Source: CALBPI01 sp045110335
GTDB lineage: Bacteria; Pseudomonadota; Gammaproteobacteria; Steroidobacterales; Woeseiaceae
Direction of reading: 5' to 3'
NCBI GenBank assembly: GCA_045110335.1
Contig: JBGCGB010000033.1
Span: 1-64,000 of the forward strand
Length of the DNA stretch: 64,000 nt
Shown here: positions 45,392-53,636 of the stretch, one piece after another
Layout: each line of letters starts with the position of its first letter
Numbering within the stretch: position 1 is the first letter of the stretch
Position numbers and translations under genes: made by a program
The notes under the pieces: generated by a model
Databases searched by the model: none
The model's input: the letters and a program-made list of their open reading frames with translations, nothing else
What the model was told of the DNA's origin: nothing

Positions 45392-46014
45392 GACTGCCAC
45401 TCCATGCGCCGAACACGCACGTTTGGGACGTCTACGTCGTAATGCGCTGCGAAAATAGCGCGTCCGCCCGCTTTGGCATGAGCGGCGAGCGCATCGAGCA
45501 CCAACGCCCGTCCATCGGTATCCAGATTAGTCAGTGGCTCATCTAATAACCACAGTGAGGCCGACGACATCAGCACTCGGGCCAAAGCCGCCCGCCGCCT
45601 TTGCCCGGCTGACAATGCGCCGGCACGAACCGACAGCCTTGCCGTTAGCCCAAGGGTTTCATAAATCCGTTCCAGGTCGACGCGGTCATGGCGGCGACGC
45701 AACGCATTATCGAATTGAAGGTTCTCGGCCAGCGTCAAATCAGACTTAAGCCCTGCATGATGACCCAACCAGGCCAGCTGCTGGTTAAACTCGGCGCGAC
45801 ATGCATGCACCGGTTGTCCGTCCCAAAGCACTTCACCCTGCTCCGGCGGCACCAATCCTGCCAGAACCCGCAGCAAAGACGTCTTACCGCAACCATTCGG
45901 CCCTACGAGATGCACGACATCACCCTCCGACACCTCAAGAGTGAGATTTCGGATCAGGCAGCGCTCGCCTCGAAAGACCACGATATTGCGCGCAGAGAAG
46001 GGGAAGTCAGCCAA
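45388..46014 (-). CDS. ccmA: Haem exporter ATP-binding protein CcmA
   Basis: A roughly 208-residue ABC ATPase with Walker A GPNGCGKTSLL, signature ALSAGQRRRAALARVL, Walker B LWLLDEPLTNLD and H-loop AAHYD. The SAGQ signature is typical of CcmA. No ATG occurs at the N-terminus; a TTG at 46014 has AAAGG about 9 nt upstream, and another TTG at 46032 lacks a ribosome site. First gene of ccmABCDEFGHI. Confidence 0.94.
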   Translation of the reverse strand: MADFPFSARNIVVFRGERCLIRNLTLEVSEGDVVHLVGPNGCGKTSLLRVLAGLVPPEQGEVLWDGQPVHACRAEFNQQLAWLGHHAGLKSDLTLAENLQFDNALRRRHDRVDLERIYETLGLTARLSVRAGALSAGQRRRAALARVLMSSASLWLLDEPLTNLDTDGRALVLDALAAHAKAGGRAIFAAHYDVDVPNVRVRRMEWQS

Positions 46015-46054
46015 ACAAGCGTACCTTTGCAATTTGAGACAATTGAAGCGTGCG

Positions 46055-46073
46055 GAAAATGATAATCACTTAT
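46055..46073. promoter_or_regulatory. Candidate Fur box in front of the ccm operon
   Basis: GAAAATGATAATCACTTAT matches 14 of 19 positions of the classical Fur box GATAATGATAATCATTATC. It lies about 40 nt upstream of the ccmA start on the minus strand, where repression of a promoter would be expected. The region is AT-rich, so chance is a real alternative. Confidence 0.35.
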
Positions 46074-46303
46074 TTAGCAGATAGTTGTGACGGATAGCTC
46101 AATAGCAAGTGATCATATTGACGCCATTATGCGACATAAAACCGGGCAATACATGGGAGAAAACCAGCAATAGCAGCAGGCTTCCCATGACACATTTTAC
46201 ATCACCTGAATCGGTTGGTTAGACTTCTTACCTGCTTTAGCCGTTTTCGGCGTGACTGTCCTGAACCGCAGTCACAAAAACACAAATTTGTGAGAGTTGA
46301 CCA

Positions 46304-47626
46304 TTGACTAGCGAAGAAAAACTGATCGTAAACGAGCCGGAGATCGCATTCTTCGAAGGTCGCCAGCAAAAAGAACTAGTCGCCGAGCTGGAACGGGTCT
46401 ATCACCAACGCAACGGACTCGCCTTGATCGAAGCACCTGCAGGTGCGGGAGTGTCCTCGCTTGTACGCCATCTCAGCGCCACGCTGAAAGCCGGCGATCC
46501 AGCGCTTGAAGGACTCAGCTTCGCGATCATTGACGCCGCTGATAACACGGTTGGCGGATTTCTGGTCGAGGTTCTCGCCGCTTTTGGTTATCAACTCGAC
46601 GATGCCCGGCATTCCGAGCTGCTGTCCTTGATGACAATGATCTGCCAACACCAGGCAATTGCCGGTGTTCCGCCCCTTATTGTTGTTAAGCATGTCGATC
46701 AAGCACACCCGAACACACTGCGAACGATCAACCAACTCGCGGGCCTCAAGCACCAGAATCAATCCGTATGCCGCTTGATCTTGTCCGGAGGCGAACAGTT
46801 GAAAGACATTGCCACGGCAGAACGGATGGCAGAAGTCGGCAAGCGCGTATGCGCAGAGCTCAAACTCGAACCCATGGACGAGTCGGAATTACGCCAATTC
46901 GTCGCACACGTATTGGCGGATCAAAACCTAGTAGCCCATGAATCGGCGATTGATAGCCTGGTCAGATTATCAAAAGGCTTCCCTGGCGAAATTATCCGTG
47001 CGATCGACTATGCGCGACGTGACGTGAGTGGTGATGAGTCTTTGAGTTCCGGAGACATGCTGCTGGCGATTGAATCAGCGATGCCCGCAGATGCCGAGCG
47101 GCCAGTGACACCGTCCGAAACCACCCAGATCCAAAAAATCACGATGGAAGATAATGCTGTTTTTGATGAAGGCACTGGCCGACACACTCAGCAAGAACCC
47201 GCTCCGCTTGGTGAAATTCTCGTCAATTGCAACGGCGAGTTACTGAAACGCTACGTCATTTCACGCCGCAAGGTTTTGATTGGCCGCGCGCCTCACAACG
47301 ACATCGTGCTCGAGTCTCGTTGGGTCAGCCGTCACCACGCTATTTTGATTTGTACGCCCGACTCTGCATCGCTGGCCGACGTGAACAGCACCAACGGATT
47401 GACGCTAAATTCCCGTGAATTGCGACAAGGCAACTTACGCAACAATGACATCATTGTGATTGGCGATTTCCGCTTGAAATACGTCAATGCGAACGCGCAG
47501 CCGCAACCCGAAGATCGGGAAACATTGAGCGAAACGCGGGTATTGCGTTCGTTAAGCGTCTCGGACCTCGGCAACGACGTCGACGCCACAGAACACACGC
47601 CAAAAACCAGCGAAGATAACGCCTAA
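46304..47626 (+). CDS. FHA-domain protein with degenerate AAA/P-loop domain
   Basis: A 440-residue protein. The N-terminal half (about 10-240) looks like an ExeA/DamX-type AAA domain, but the P-loop reads APAGAGVSS (44-52), with Val where the Walker lysine should be, and the Walker B region reads LIVVKHVDQ. Nucleotide hydrolysis is therefore doubtful. The C-terminal part (about 310-390) is an FHA phosphothreonine-binding domain with VLIGRAPHNDIVL, SRHHA and STNG. The start is TTG with GAGAG 8 nt upstream. It is one base overlapped with the SIMPL gene (TAATG). Likely a phospho-dependent scaffold; its partner kinase is not in the window. Confidence 0.87.
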   Translation: MTSEEKLIVNEPEIAFFEGRQQKELVAELERVYHQRNGLALIEAPAGAGVSSLVRHLSATLKAGDPALEGLSFAIIDAADNTVGGFLVEVLAAFGYQLDDARHSELLSLMTMICQHQAIAGVPPLIVVKHVDQAHPNTLRTINQLAGLKHQNQSVCRLILSGGEQLKDIATAERMAEVGKRVCAELKLEPMDESELRQFVAHVLADQNLVAHESAIDSLVRLSKGFPGEIIRAIDYARRDVSGDESLSSGDMLLAIESAMPADAERPVTPSETTQIQKITMEDNAVFDEGTGRHTQQEPAPLGEILVNCNGELLKRYVISRRKVLIGRAPHNDIVLESRWVSRHHAILICTPDSASLADVNSTNGLTLNSRELRQGNLRNNDIIVIGDFRLKYVNANAQPQPEDRETLSETRVLRSLSVSDLGNDVDATEHTPKTSEDNA

Positions 47627-48345
47627 TGAGCAACCATAGCCGCGCGGGTTCGCTGTTACTGGCGATCGGCATCGCGGTTGGTTTGATCGGTATGGGCATT
47701 CTGCTAAAAAGCGCTGCCATCGAATACAAACAGTTCGAACGCACCGTTCGGGTGAAAGGCCTTTCCGAGCAAGAGTTCCCGGCGGACGTAGTGATCTGGC
47801 CAATCCAATTCTCTGTCGCCGACAATGCACTTCCGGCGATCTACGCCAGCATCAATACGCAAGCCGAACAAATTCGCGAGTTCCTCATTGCTAACGGTAT
47901 TGCCGCCGATGAAATCACATCGCCGGCACCGTCGGTTGTCGACAAGACCGCTCAACAATATGGTGGCGGCCCTGCGCCGACGTTCAGATACAGTGGCACG
48001 CAGACGGTCACGGTATATTCAGAAAACGTAGATGCCGTTCGACGCGTCATGGTGCGATTGTCAGAACTCGGCGAACGCGGGATCGTATTCTCGGGTGACA
48101 GCTATAACGCGCCTACAGAATATTTATTTACCCGCTTGAATGAGATCAAACCGCAAATGATCGAGGAAGCGACCCGAAAAGCACGTGAAGTCGCGGAAAA
48201 GTTCGCCGCAGACTCGAACAGTCAACTCGGCAAGATTCGCCGTGCGTCGCAAGGGCAATTTAGTATTTACGCGCGAGACAACAACAATCCGCACATCAAA
48301 CGCGTCCGTGTTGTCTCAACGGTCGAGTACTACTTGTCCGACTAG
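47626..48345 (+). CDS. SIMPL (DUF541) domain protein
   Basis: A 239-residue protein with one N-terminal membrane helix (LLLAIGIAVGLIGMGILL) that may be an anchor or signal, followed by a SIMPL domain: VRVKGLSEQEFPADVVIWPIQF, a central helical part, and the terminal RVRVVSTVEYYLSD. SIMPL proteins are periplasmic or membrane-attached and form oligomeric rings; their functions are poorly known (oxidative stress, outer-membrane links). Translationally coupled to the FHA protein by TAATG. Confidence 0.9.
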   Translation: MSNHSRAGSLLLAIGIAVGLIGMGILLKSAAIEYKQFERTVRVKGLSEQEFPADVVIWPIQFSVADNALPAIYASINTQAEQIREFLIANGIAADEITSPAPSVVDKTAQQYGGGPAPTFRYSGTQTVTVYSENVDAVRRVMVRLSELGERGIVFSGDSYNAPTEYLFTRLNEIKPQMIEEATRKAREVAEKFAADSNSQLGKIRRASQGQFSIYARDNNNPHIKRVRVVSTVEYYLSD

Positions 48346-48361
48346 CGGACGTATCTTCAAC

Positions 48362-48392
48362 AAAAAAACGGGCTACCCTTCGGAGTAGCCCG
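48362..48392 (-). terminator. Rho-independent terminator of the ECF sigma/DUF4097 operon
   Basis: Stem CGGGCTAC/GTAGCCCG (48369-48376 and 48385-48392) with a TTCG-containing loop, followed on the minus strand by a run of seven T. It lies about 30 nt after the stop of the last minus-strand gene. The plus-strand gene ending at 48345 has no T-run from this hairpin. Confidence 0.9.
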
Positions 48393-48424
48393 CAGTACAA
48401 GAACCCGTCGGCTGACAGCCGCGG

Positions 48425-49252
48425 TTAACGCACCTTGTTAATCTGAATATCGCCATTCAAGGTCTTGAATCGAATCACCGGCCCACCGCCATTCACGTGA
48501 GCAACGATCACGTTGGCGACCTTAACCTCGGTACGATTCCCTTTCGCATTTCTGGCAACGATCGGCTTCGATGGCTGAACTTCGACTTCAAAGTCCGTCA
48601 CAATATCGCCGCGTGAACTGTCGAGGTGAAGCGCCGCAGAAGCGCCGTCGGGCAACCCCAACACAAGATCGCCATTCACTGTGTTGAGTGCGCCGGACTC
48701 AACGTTGCCCATATCGGAAAAGGACACCTGAATATCGCCGTTCACCGATTCCGCGATTACCGAGGACGCCGCTCCTATCACTTCAATCGGACCATTGACG
48801 TTCTGCAACTCCATCGCACCGCGAACATTTTCAACAACGATCCAGCTGTCATTTGTAACCCTTAAGTCCAACGATGCATTGAAGGGAACTCGCGCAACGA
48901 TGTCGATAGCGCTGTTGTGCCATTCCGTGCGTACGATGACCTCATTGTTTTCCTCGGATGCTGACAGATTGTAGCTGGCAGCACCGATCGACTTCGGGCC
49001 GGACGGCGTCACGATACTGCGGCCATTCTTGCCACCGGAAACTTCGACCGCTACATCATCGCGATCTTCTGCGATCACTCGCATGCGCGCAGAGATCATG
49101 TGCATGTTCAACTTTACCGGTTTGCCAGGCTGCGATACCGGAATGACGAGCGGCTCAACTTGCGCTTCGGCATGGCCCGCGAATGTAAACAACAAGAATC
49201 CGGCCAGTGCGAGTAAGCCGGCAAACCTGTCGGTGTTTCTGTAGTAACTCAT
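48425..49252 (-). CDS. Secreted DUF4097 beta-repeat protein (downstream copy)
   Basis: A 275-residue exported protein (signal peptide to GHAEAQ) with repeated short beta turns: NGPI, NGDI, NGDL, RGDI and a final NGDI before the C-terminus, as in DUF4097 'adhesin-like' right-handed beta structures. It is probably periplasmic or surface exposed. It overlaps its paralogue by one base (TAATG-type) and is the last gene of the ECF operon. The function of the family is not known. Confidence 0.87.
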   Translation of the reverse strand: MSYYRNTDRFAGLLALAGFLLFTFAGHAEAQVEPLVIPVSQPGKPVKLNMHMISARMRVIAEDRDDVAVEVSGGKNGRSIVTPSGPKSIGAASYNLSASEENNEVIVRTEWHNSAIDIVARVPFNASLDLRVTNDSWIVVENVRGAMELQNVNGPIEVIGAASSVIAESVNGDIQVSFSDMGNVESGALNTVNGDLVLGLPDGASAALHLDSSRGDIVTDFEVEVQPSKPIVARNAKGNRTEVKVANVIVAHVNGGGPVIRFKTLNGDIQINKVR

Positions 49253-50088
49253 TATTTTCTTCCTTCTTGAATCGTGAAATCACCATTCAGTGATGAGATC
49301 GTCATACGTTGACCGCCTCGACCGAGCCGGAAGCCTGCGTCCTGGGAGATGCGATAGCGTGTTTTCTTTCGCGATGTGTCCGTGCTGACTTGCTGCCCTA
49401 TGGCCATCGAGGTCAGTGGGAAATCGGTATACATCCGCCCGTTCCTTTGCGACACAGCGAGCTCCATATCATGGGGTTCTGACATCGTGATCGAGATATC
49501 TCCGTTGATTGTCTTGACGTAGCACGCTGTCGCCAGCCCGCGGTTCATTGATAGCGTTACATCGCCATTGACGCTGTCGATTTCATCGCAAGCCGATAAT
49601 TCACTAACCGCAATCGGTCCATTGACGTTCTTGGCATTGATCACTCCGCTCACAGATTGAATATCGATGACGCCGTCGTTGATGGCACGAATGTTAAGCG
49701 CCGTTTTGGCGGGCACTGTCAGCAAGAACTGATACTCGGCGCGGCAGCCATGGCATTGACGACGCTCTTCCCAATCATCGAATTGCCGGCCGACAATTAC
49801 GCGCACTTCATCACCATCTTGTTCTATGCGTAACGGCAACACTTCTTTGGAATAAGCGAGATCGTCATCATCATCCGCGACTCTGATTTCGCGGGCTTCA
49901 AGCTTGATGACGCCATTGGCGCCAGAGACAACACGTACGTTACCCCAGATATTCTTCACGGTCAGGACCGGGCTGTTCCCGACCTTGAACACCTGCTCGA
50001 TGTTCCGCTGCTCTCTCGCATCGGCCATCGCTGCCGGGATCGCCGAACAGGTAACACCGATTGCTGCTAGACGTTTCAAATAATTCAT
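49252..50088 (-). CDS. Secreted DUF4097 beta-repeat protein (upstream copy)
   Basis: A 278-residue exported protein (signal to AAMADA) with beta-turn repeats NGPI, NGDV, NGDI, NGRM and NGDF. It differs from its neighbour by a cysteine pair in RRQCHGCRAEY and by Cys residues in SACDE and ATACY, suggesting disulfides or metal binding. It overlaps the HEAT-repeat protein gene by 4 nt. With the second copy it is the likely effector of the sigma factor response. Confidence 0.87.
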   Translation of the reverse strand: MNYLKRLAAIGVTCSAIPAAMADAREQRNIEQVFKVGNSPVLTVKNIWGNVRVVSGANGVIKLEAREIRVADDDDDLAYSKEVLPLRIEQDGDEVRVIVGRQFDDWEERRQCHGCRAEYQFLLTVPAKTALNIRAINDGVIDIQSVSGVINAKNVNGPIAVSELSACDEIDSVNGDVTLSMNRGLATACYVKTINGDISITMSEPHDMELAVSQRNGRMYTDFPLTSMAIGQQVSTDTSRKKTRYRISQDAGFRLGRGGQRMTISSLNGDFTIQEGRK

Positions 50089-50795
50089 ATCGTTTCTCCT
50101 CGTGTCGCTTGCAAGACATACTCATTGAGTGGCTCGCTCAGTGTGTTGCGCTCCGCCTGATCTTCCAACGCTTGGATTTGTTCACCGTCGCCATGGCGTA
50201 AAATCACATCGACGATGGCGAGCTGAACCGTTGTGGAATCGTATTGAGTGAGCAACCGAAGTAGCTCTTCACCCACCTCGGGCTGATCAATGCTTCCGCC
50301 CAAACCGGCAATAGCAGCAGCGCGAACCGAAGCGACCGGGTCGTTGACCGCTGTGCGTAACAACGCACCGGTCACCAACGAATCATTGGCGGCATAACTG
50401 GCCGCATTCAGAACAGCACTCATGCGATCGGTCGCCGCACCTGCGGTTAGCCGGTTGATCACCAATTCGCGATCCATTTCCTGCATGCGTGTTTCGAGCT
50501 CAGCGACGCGCGTATTGACGTTCTTACCGCCGCCCGTATCGATTAGCGTACCCAGCAGCAAACCGACGGCGCAGGAGCTGATCATTGCAGCGACCGCTTG
50601 CGGTTTCAGCCACCAGCGACGGACTCGGTCAGCCATCGACAATTTGTCGTGTTCGGCGTGTGCCGCGAGCATGACGCGTCGTCGCAGGCTCGTGTCCGGT
50701 GTTTGCCGGGGCAAATCGCCGATCGCGTTGAACAGGCTATTGGAGGCATCGTCAAACTCGATGCGATTCGCATCATTATCTATTTGGTCAGACAT
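50085..50795 (-). CDS. Membrane-anchored HEAT-repeat protein, probable anti-sigma factor
   Basis: A 236-residue protein: an acidic cytoplasmic N-terminus (about 1-60), one transmembrane helix (AVAAMISSCAVGLLLGTLI), a short coiled coil (VAELETRMQEMDREL), and a periplasmic C-terminus with HEAT-like repeats (NDPVASVRAAAIAGLGG; QLAIVDVILRHGDGE). Position straight after the ECF gene, with the two genes overlapping by 8 nt, and this topology fit a membrane anti-sigma that senses envelope state. No zinc-binding HxxxCxxC motif is present. GGAGG precedes the ATG by about 9 nt. Confidence 0.82.
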   Translation of the reverse strand: MSDQIDNDANRIEFDDASNSLFNAIGDLPRQTPDTSLRRRVMLAAHAEHDKLSMADRVRRWWLKPQAVAAMISSCAVGLLLGTLIDTGGGKNVNTRVAELETRMQEMDRELVINRLTAGAATDRMSAVLNAASYAANDSLVTGALLRTAVNDPVASVRAAAIAGLGGSIDQPEVGEELLRLLTQYDSTTVQLAIVDVILRHGDGEQIQALEDQAERNTLSEPLNEYVLQATRGETI

Positions 50796-51363
50796 TAGTG
50801 AGTCCTCCCTGTAAATTATCAAAAACATCATGAAGGGCTTTCATCGCCCGGTGCATACGCACACGTGCCGCCTGCCCGGTGCAACCGAGCGCATCGGCGA
50901 GCGAGCGGTAATCAGGAAATTCGCAACGCGCCAACCAAATGATCTCGCGTTGATCAACCGGCAAACTCTCGAGGGAACGCGCGAGATGTTCCAGATCCTG
51001 CTGCCCTGTGGCCCCCTGCTCTGCGCTGCGTTCGTCGATCAGACCGGACAAGATCGTCTCTTCTCGATCAGTATCTGTTTGTTGACGCTTTTCCCGACGA
51101 AGATGATCAAAAGCCACATTTCGGCCAATCAGGTATATCCAGGACTTGAAACTGGACTCGCCCCGGAAACTGTCGGCTTTCTTGATCAGCTTCAGGAACA
51201 CCTCCTGAACAAGATCTTCGCTGGTGGCGCGATTGCGTGTTAGTTGCCAGCAGTAATTGAACAATCCCTCGTGGTGACGGTCATAAAGAGTACCGAGACA
51301 CGAGACATCGCCTTCGGCGACCCACTGAATCAATTGTTCGTCTGATACTGCTTGCATCGTCAT
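50788..51363 (-). CDS. ECF-family RNA polymerase sigma factor
   Basis: A 191-residue sigma-70 group 4 protein with region 2 (LYDRHHEGLFNYCWQLTRN, SEDLVQEVFLKLI, FKSWIYLIGRNVAFDHLRR) and region 4 (LPVDQREIIWLARCEFPDYRSLADALG) separated by a short linker. Two in-frame Met codons lie at positions 1 and 3. It should drive the operon with the HEAT protein and two DUF4097 proteins. Confidence 0.93.
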   Translation of the reverse strand: MTMQAVSDEQLIQWVAEGDVSCLGTLYDRHHEGLFNYCWQLTRNRATSEDLVQEVFLKLIKKADSFRGESSFKSWIYLIGRNVAFDHLRREKRQQTDTDREETILSGLIDERSAEQGATGQQDLEHLARSLESLPVDQREIIWLARCEFPDYRSLADALGCTGQAARVRMHRAMKALHDVFDNLQGGLTNV

Positions 51364-51384
51364 TCCTATCCCTTTGGTTGTAAT

Positions 51385-51409
51385 GACGTCGAGGCGACGA
51401 AAGTGTTAC
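51385..51409 (-). promoter_or_regulatory. Candidate ECF-type promoter of the sigma factor operon
   Basis: The minus strand reads GTAAC (51409-51405), exactly 16 nt, then CGTC (51388-51385), 21 nt before the sigma factor start codon. A GNAAC -35 with a CGTC -10 at this spacing is typical of many ECF promoters. It supports autoregulation by the encoded sigma factor. Confidence 0.65.
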
Positions 51410-51510
51410 ACAAATATTGAGATTAATTTGGCGGCCTCGTGGACCACGGAACGATTGGATTATGTCAGCACAGACAGGGACAATAGGAATCAATGCCAAG
51501 GGAGACGACC

Positions 51511-52038
51511 ATGACACTAAGAAACCTCGGGATGTTGCTAGCCATCGGCTGGATCGCAGGCTGTGCTAGTAAGCCGGCCACCTATAGCGCTGCCAGTAAC
51601 AATGGCGCAATGGGCTATGCATCGGCAGAGGTCTCACCGAACCGGTATATCATTGGCTACACGGCCGGCCGCGGCACGAACGAGCAGGATCTAAACCGGC
51701 TCACGTTGCGACGCGCAGCGGAACTTACGCTGGTCAATGGCCACGAGTGGTTTCGCGTCGTGGATGAGGCCGAAATCAAACAGAATTGGGAACCAAAGCC
51801 TGTCGTGCTGCCGAAACGTATCGTCGATCCGCTCTATATTCGAATCCGTACATCTCGCGCAGCGCCTGGCATCGATGCAACCCGCATTGTGCGTGACCCG
51901 ACGCATAGTGATTTAACCCGCGTAGCATCACGCCAGTACAAAATTGCGGTGGAAATGGGAAGCGGCGACCAACCATCAGGCGACGAAGTCTATTCGGCGA
52001 TTGGTGTGCTGGATGCTGCTAGCGAAACCGAAGACTGA
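51511..52038 (+). CDS. Conserved lipoprotein (CC0125/CC1285-like)
   Basis: A 175-residue lipoprotein with signal LGMLLAIGWIAGC (lipobox IAGC) followed by Ser-Lys. The mature part has YIIGYTAGRGTNEQDL and LTLRRAAELTLVNGHEWFRV, which recall the CC0125/CC1285 lipoprotein family; function unknown. GGGAG precedes the chosen ATG; a Met 6 codons upstream is open. It diverges from the ECF operon with a 147-nt gap. Confidence 0.85.
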   Translation: MTLRNLGMLLAIGWIAGCASKPATYSAASNNGAMGYASAEVSPNRYIIGYTAGRGTNEQDLNRLTLRRAAELTLVNGHEWFRVVDEAEIKQNWEPKPVVLPKRIVDPLYIRIRTSRAAPGIDATRIVRDPTHSDLTRVASRQYKIAVEMGSGDQPSGDEVYSAIGVLDAASETED

Positions 52039-52077
52039 AAAGTGCCGTGGCTCCGGCGCCGTCTTAGTGTCGAAATG

Positions 52078-52164
52078 TGGTGCCCGGGGGGGGACTTGAA
52101 CCCCCACTTCCTTTCGGAAAACGGATTTTAAGTCCGCAGCGTCTACCAATTCCGCCACCCGGGC
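52078..52164 (-). tRNA. leuZ: tRNA-Leu (UAA)
   Basis: The acceptor stem GCCCGGG pairs with CCCGGGC, the 3' CCA is encoded, the anticodon loop reads CTTAAAA with anticodon UAA, the variable arm is long as in class II tRNAs (TTTTCC-GAAA-GGAAG region), and the T-arm is GGTTCAAGTC. The same tRNA (leuZ) follows cysT in E. coli. Confidence 0.97.
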
Positions 52165-52180
52165 AACGCTAAATAGAAAA

Positions 52181-52254
52181 TGGAGGCTAGGCCCGGAATC
52201 GAACCGGGGTTCGCGGCTTTGCAGGCCGCTACATCACCACTCTGCCACCTAGCC
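52181..52254 (-). tRNA. cysT: tRNA-Cys (GCA)
   Basis: The acceptor stem GGCTAGG pairs with CCTAGCC, the 3' CCA is encoded, the anticodon stem-loop GCGGCCTGCAAAGCCGC has anticodon GCA, and the T-arm contains GGTTCGATTC. It lies 16 nt before tRNA-Leu on the same strand. Confidence 0.97.
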
Positions 52255-52281
52255 AGTGCGAGTCATCAAGCGCGAGAGATT

Positions 52282-52311
52282 ATCATAGCCAGACGGGGCT
52301 TTCACCGTCTA
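52282..52311 (-). promoter_or_regulatory. Candidate promoter of the tRNA-Cys/tRNA-Leu unit
   Basis: On the minus strand TAGACG (52311-52306), 18 nt, then TATGAT (52287-52282), 28 nt before the tRNA-Cys 5' end. An AGACGG/CCGTCT inverted pair spans the spacer. It would explain how the tRNAs are expressed despite being downstream of hmgA. Confidence 0.4.
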
Positions 52312-52328
52312 GTGGCAATTAAATCAGA

Positions 52329-53624
52329 TCAACCCTCTGGTACATCAGCCGGCTTCAAATCCTGCCAGCATGCTGTGTAGTCTTCCTCGCGCTCCGGCGC
52401 CCGCATGGCCTGCTCTGTCGGCAACAACGGCATGCGTGACTCGAACATGAACGCCATCGTCTGTTCGAGCTTTTGTGGCACCAAATCTGCCGAAATGGCG
52501 TTAGCATACGCGCCTGCGTCCGGCCCATGACCTGACATACCATTGTGCAAAGAGCTGCCGCCGGGGCGGAAACCGTCGCTGTTCTTGGCATCATACTCCC
52601 CGTAGATCAGCCCCATGAATTCCGACATCACATTGCGGTGAAACCATGGTGGCCGGAACGAATCTTCCATCACCAACCAACGCGGCGGAAAGACCACAAA
52701 ATCGACATTGGCTGTGCCCGGCGTATCCGATGGTGACGTCAGCACCGTGAAAATAGATGGGTCCGGATGGTCAAAACTAATCGAACCGATGGTGTTGAAG
52801 CGGCGTAAGTCATATTTGTACGGGGCTAGATCACCATGCCATGCCACTACATCCAACGGTGAATGACCAATATCGGCGCGAAACCACTGACCACCGAATT
52901 TCGTCACCAACTCGCCATCTGTATCCTCGCGCTCAAAACGCGCGACCGGCGACAAGAAATCACGGTCGTTCGCCAAACCGTCACTGCCAATCGGGCCGCG
53001 TTCCGGCAACTCAAACATCTGGCCGTAGTTCTCACATAAATAGCCGTACGCGCTTTGACTTTTCAGGACGACGCGATACTTAACACCGCGCGGCATGACA
53101 GCAACTTCGCCGGGTTCGATCTCAAGGTCACCAAACTCGGTCTGCAGCAGCAGACCGCCCTGCTGCGGCACAATAACGAGCTCGCCATCCGCATTGTAAA
53201 AATAGCGGTTCTGCATGTCTTTATTCGCGTGATACACATGCATCGCCATACCGACTTGCTGGTGCGCATCGCCATTGCTGCAAATCGTTTTCCAACCGTC
53301 AATGAAATCGCCCGGTGCGGCACTCTCGAACGGCGCCCAACGTAACGGGTCAGGCGTGATCACCGCATCCGCGTCCGGCGCCGTGACGACCATCGGCTGG
53401 TCAAATGGCGTGAACCTTCCCTGCACCACAGACGGACGGATACGATAAAGCCAGCTGCGACGGTTCTTGGCACGCGGCGCAGTAAACGCCGCGCCACTGA
53501 GCTTTTCCGTATACAAGCCATGCGCGACGTGTTGCGGTGAATTCTGACCTTCCGGCAGCACACCGGGCAAAGCCTCGCTTTGCATCGAACCGCCGAAACC
53601 CTGTTGATATTGCAATGTCGTCAT
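52329..53624 (-). CDS. hmgA: Homogentisate 1,2-dioxygenase
   Basis: A 431-residue cupin dioxygenase, normal length, starting MTTLQYQQGFGG...LPGVLPEGQNSPQ, with the iron ligands in RPPWFHRNVMSEFMGLIYG (His and Glu) and the His in SGHGPDAGAY. It opens the homogentisate ring to maleylacetoacetate in tyrosine and phenylalanine breakdown. It ends 75 nt before the tRNA-Cys gene and follows the fumarylacetoacetase-family gene by 12 nt. No maleylacetoacetate isomerase or HPPD gene is in the window. AGGAT precedes the ATG. Confidence 0.96.
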   Translation of the reverse strand: MTTLQYQQGFGGSMQSEALPGVLPEGQNSPQHVAHGLYTEKLSGAAFTAPRAKNRRSWLYRIRPSVVQGRFTPFDQPMVVTAPDADAVITPDPLRWAPFESAAPGDFIDGWKTICSNGDAHQQVGMAMHVYHANKDMQNRYFYNADGELVIVPQQGGLLLQTEFGDLEIEPGEVAVMPRGVKYRVVLKSQSAYGYLCENYGQMFELPERGPIGSDGLANDRDFLSPVARFEREDTDGELVTKFGGQWFRADIGHSPLDVVAWHGDLAPYKYDLRRFNTIGSISFDHPDPSIFTVLTSPSDTPGTANVDFVVFPPRWLVMEDSFRPPWFHRNVMSEFMGLIYGEYDAKNSDGFRPGGSSLHNGMSGHGPDAGAYANAISADLVPQKLEQTMAFMFESRMPLLPTEQAMRAPEREEDYTACWQDLKPADVPEG

Positions 53625-53636
53625 CGCCGCATCCTG

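Noticed and set aside
51976..52158. Minus-strand open frame of 60 codons with a plausible ATG
   Set aside because: It lies over the tRNA-Leu gene; its start peptide is a translation of the tRNA itself.
52180..52380. Plus-strand open frame of 66 codons
   Set aside because: It runs antisense through tRNA-Cys and into hmgA; no ribosome site or family likeness.
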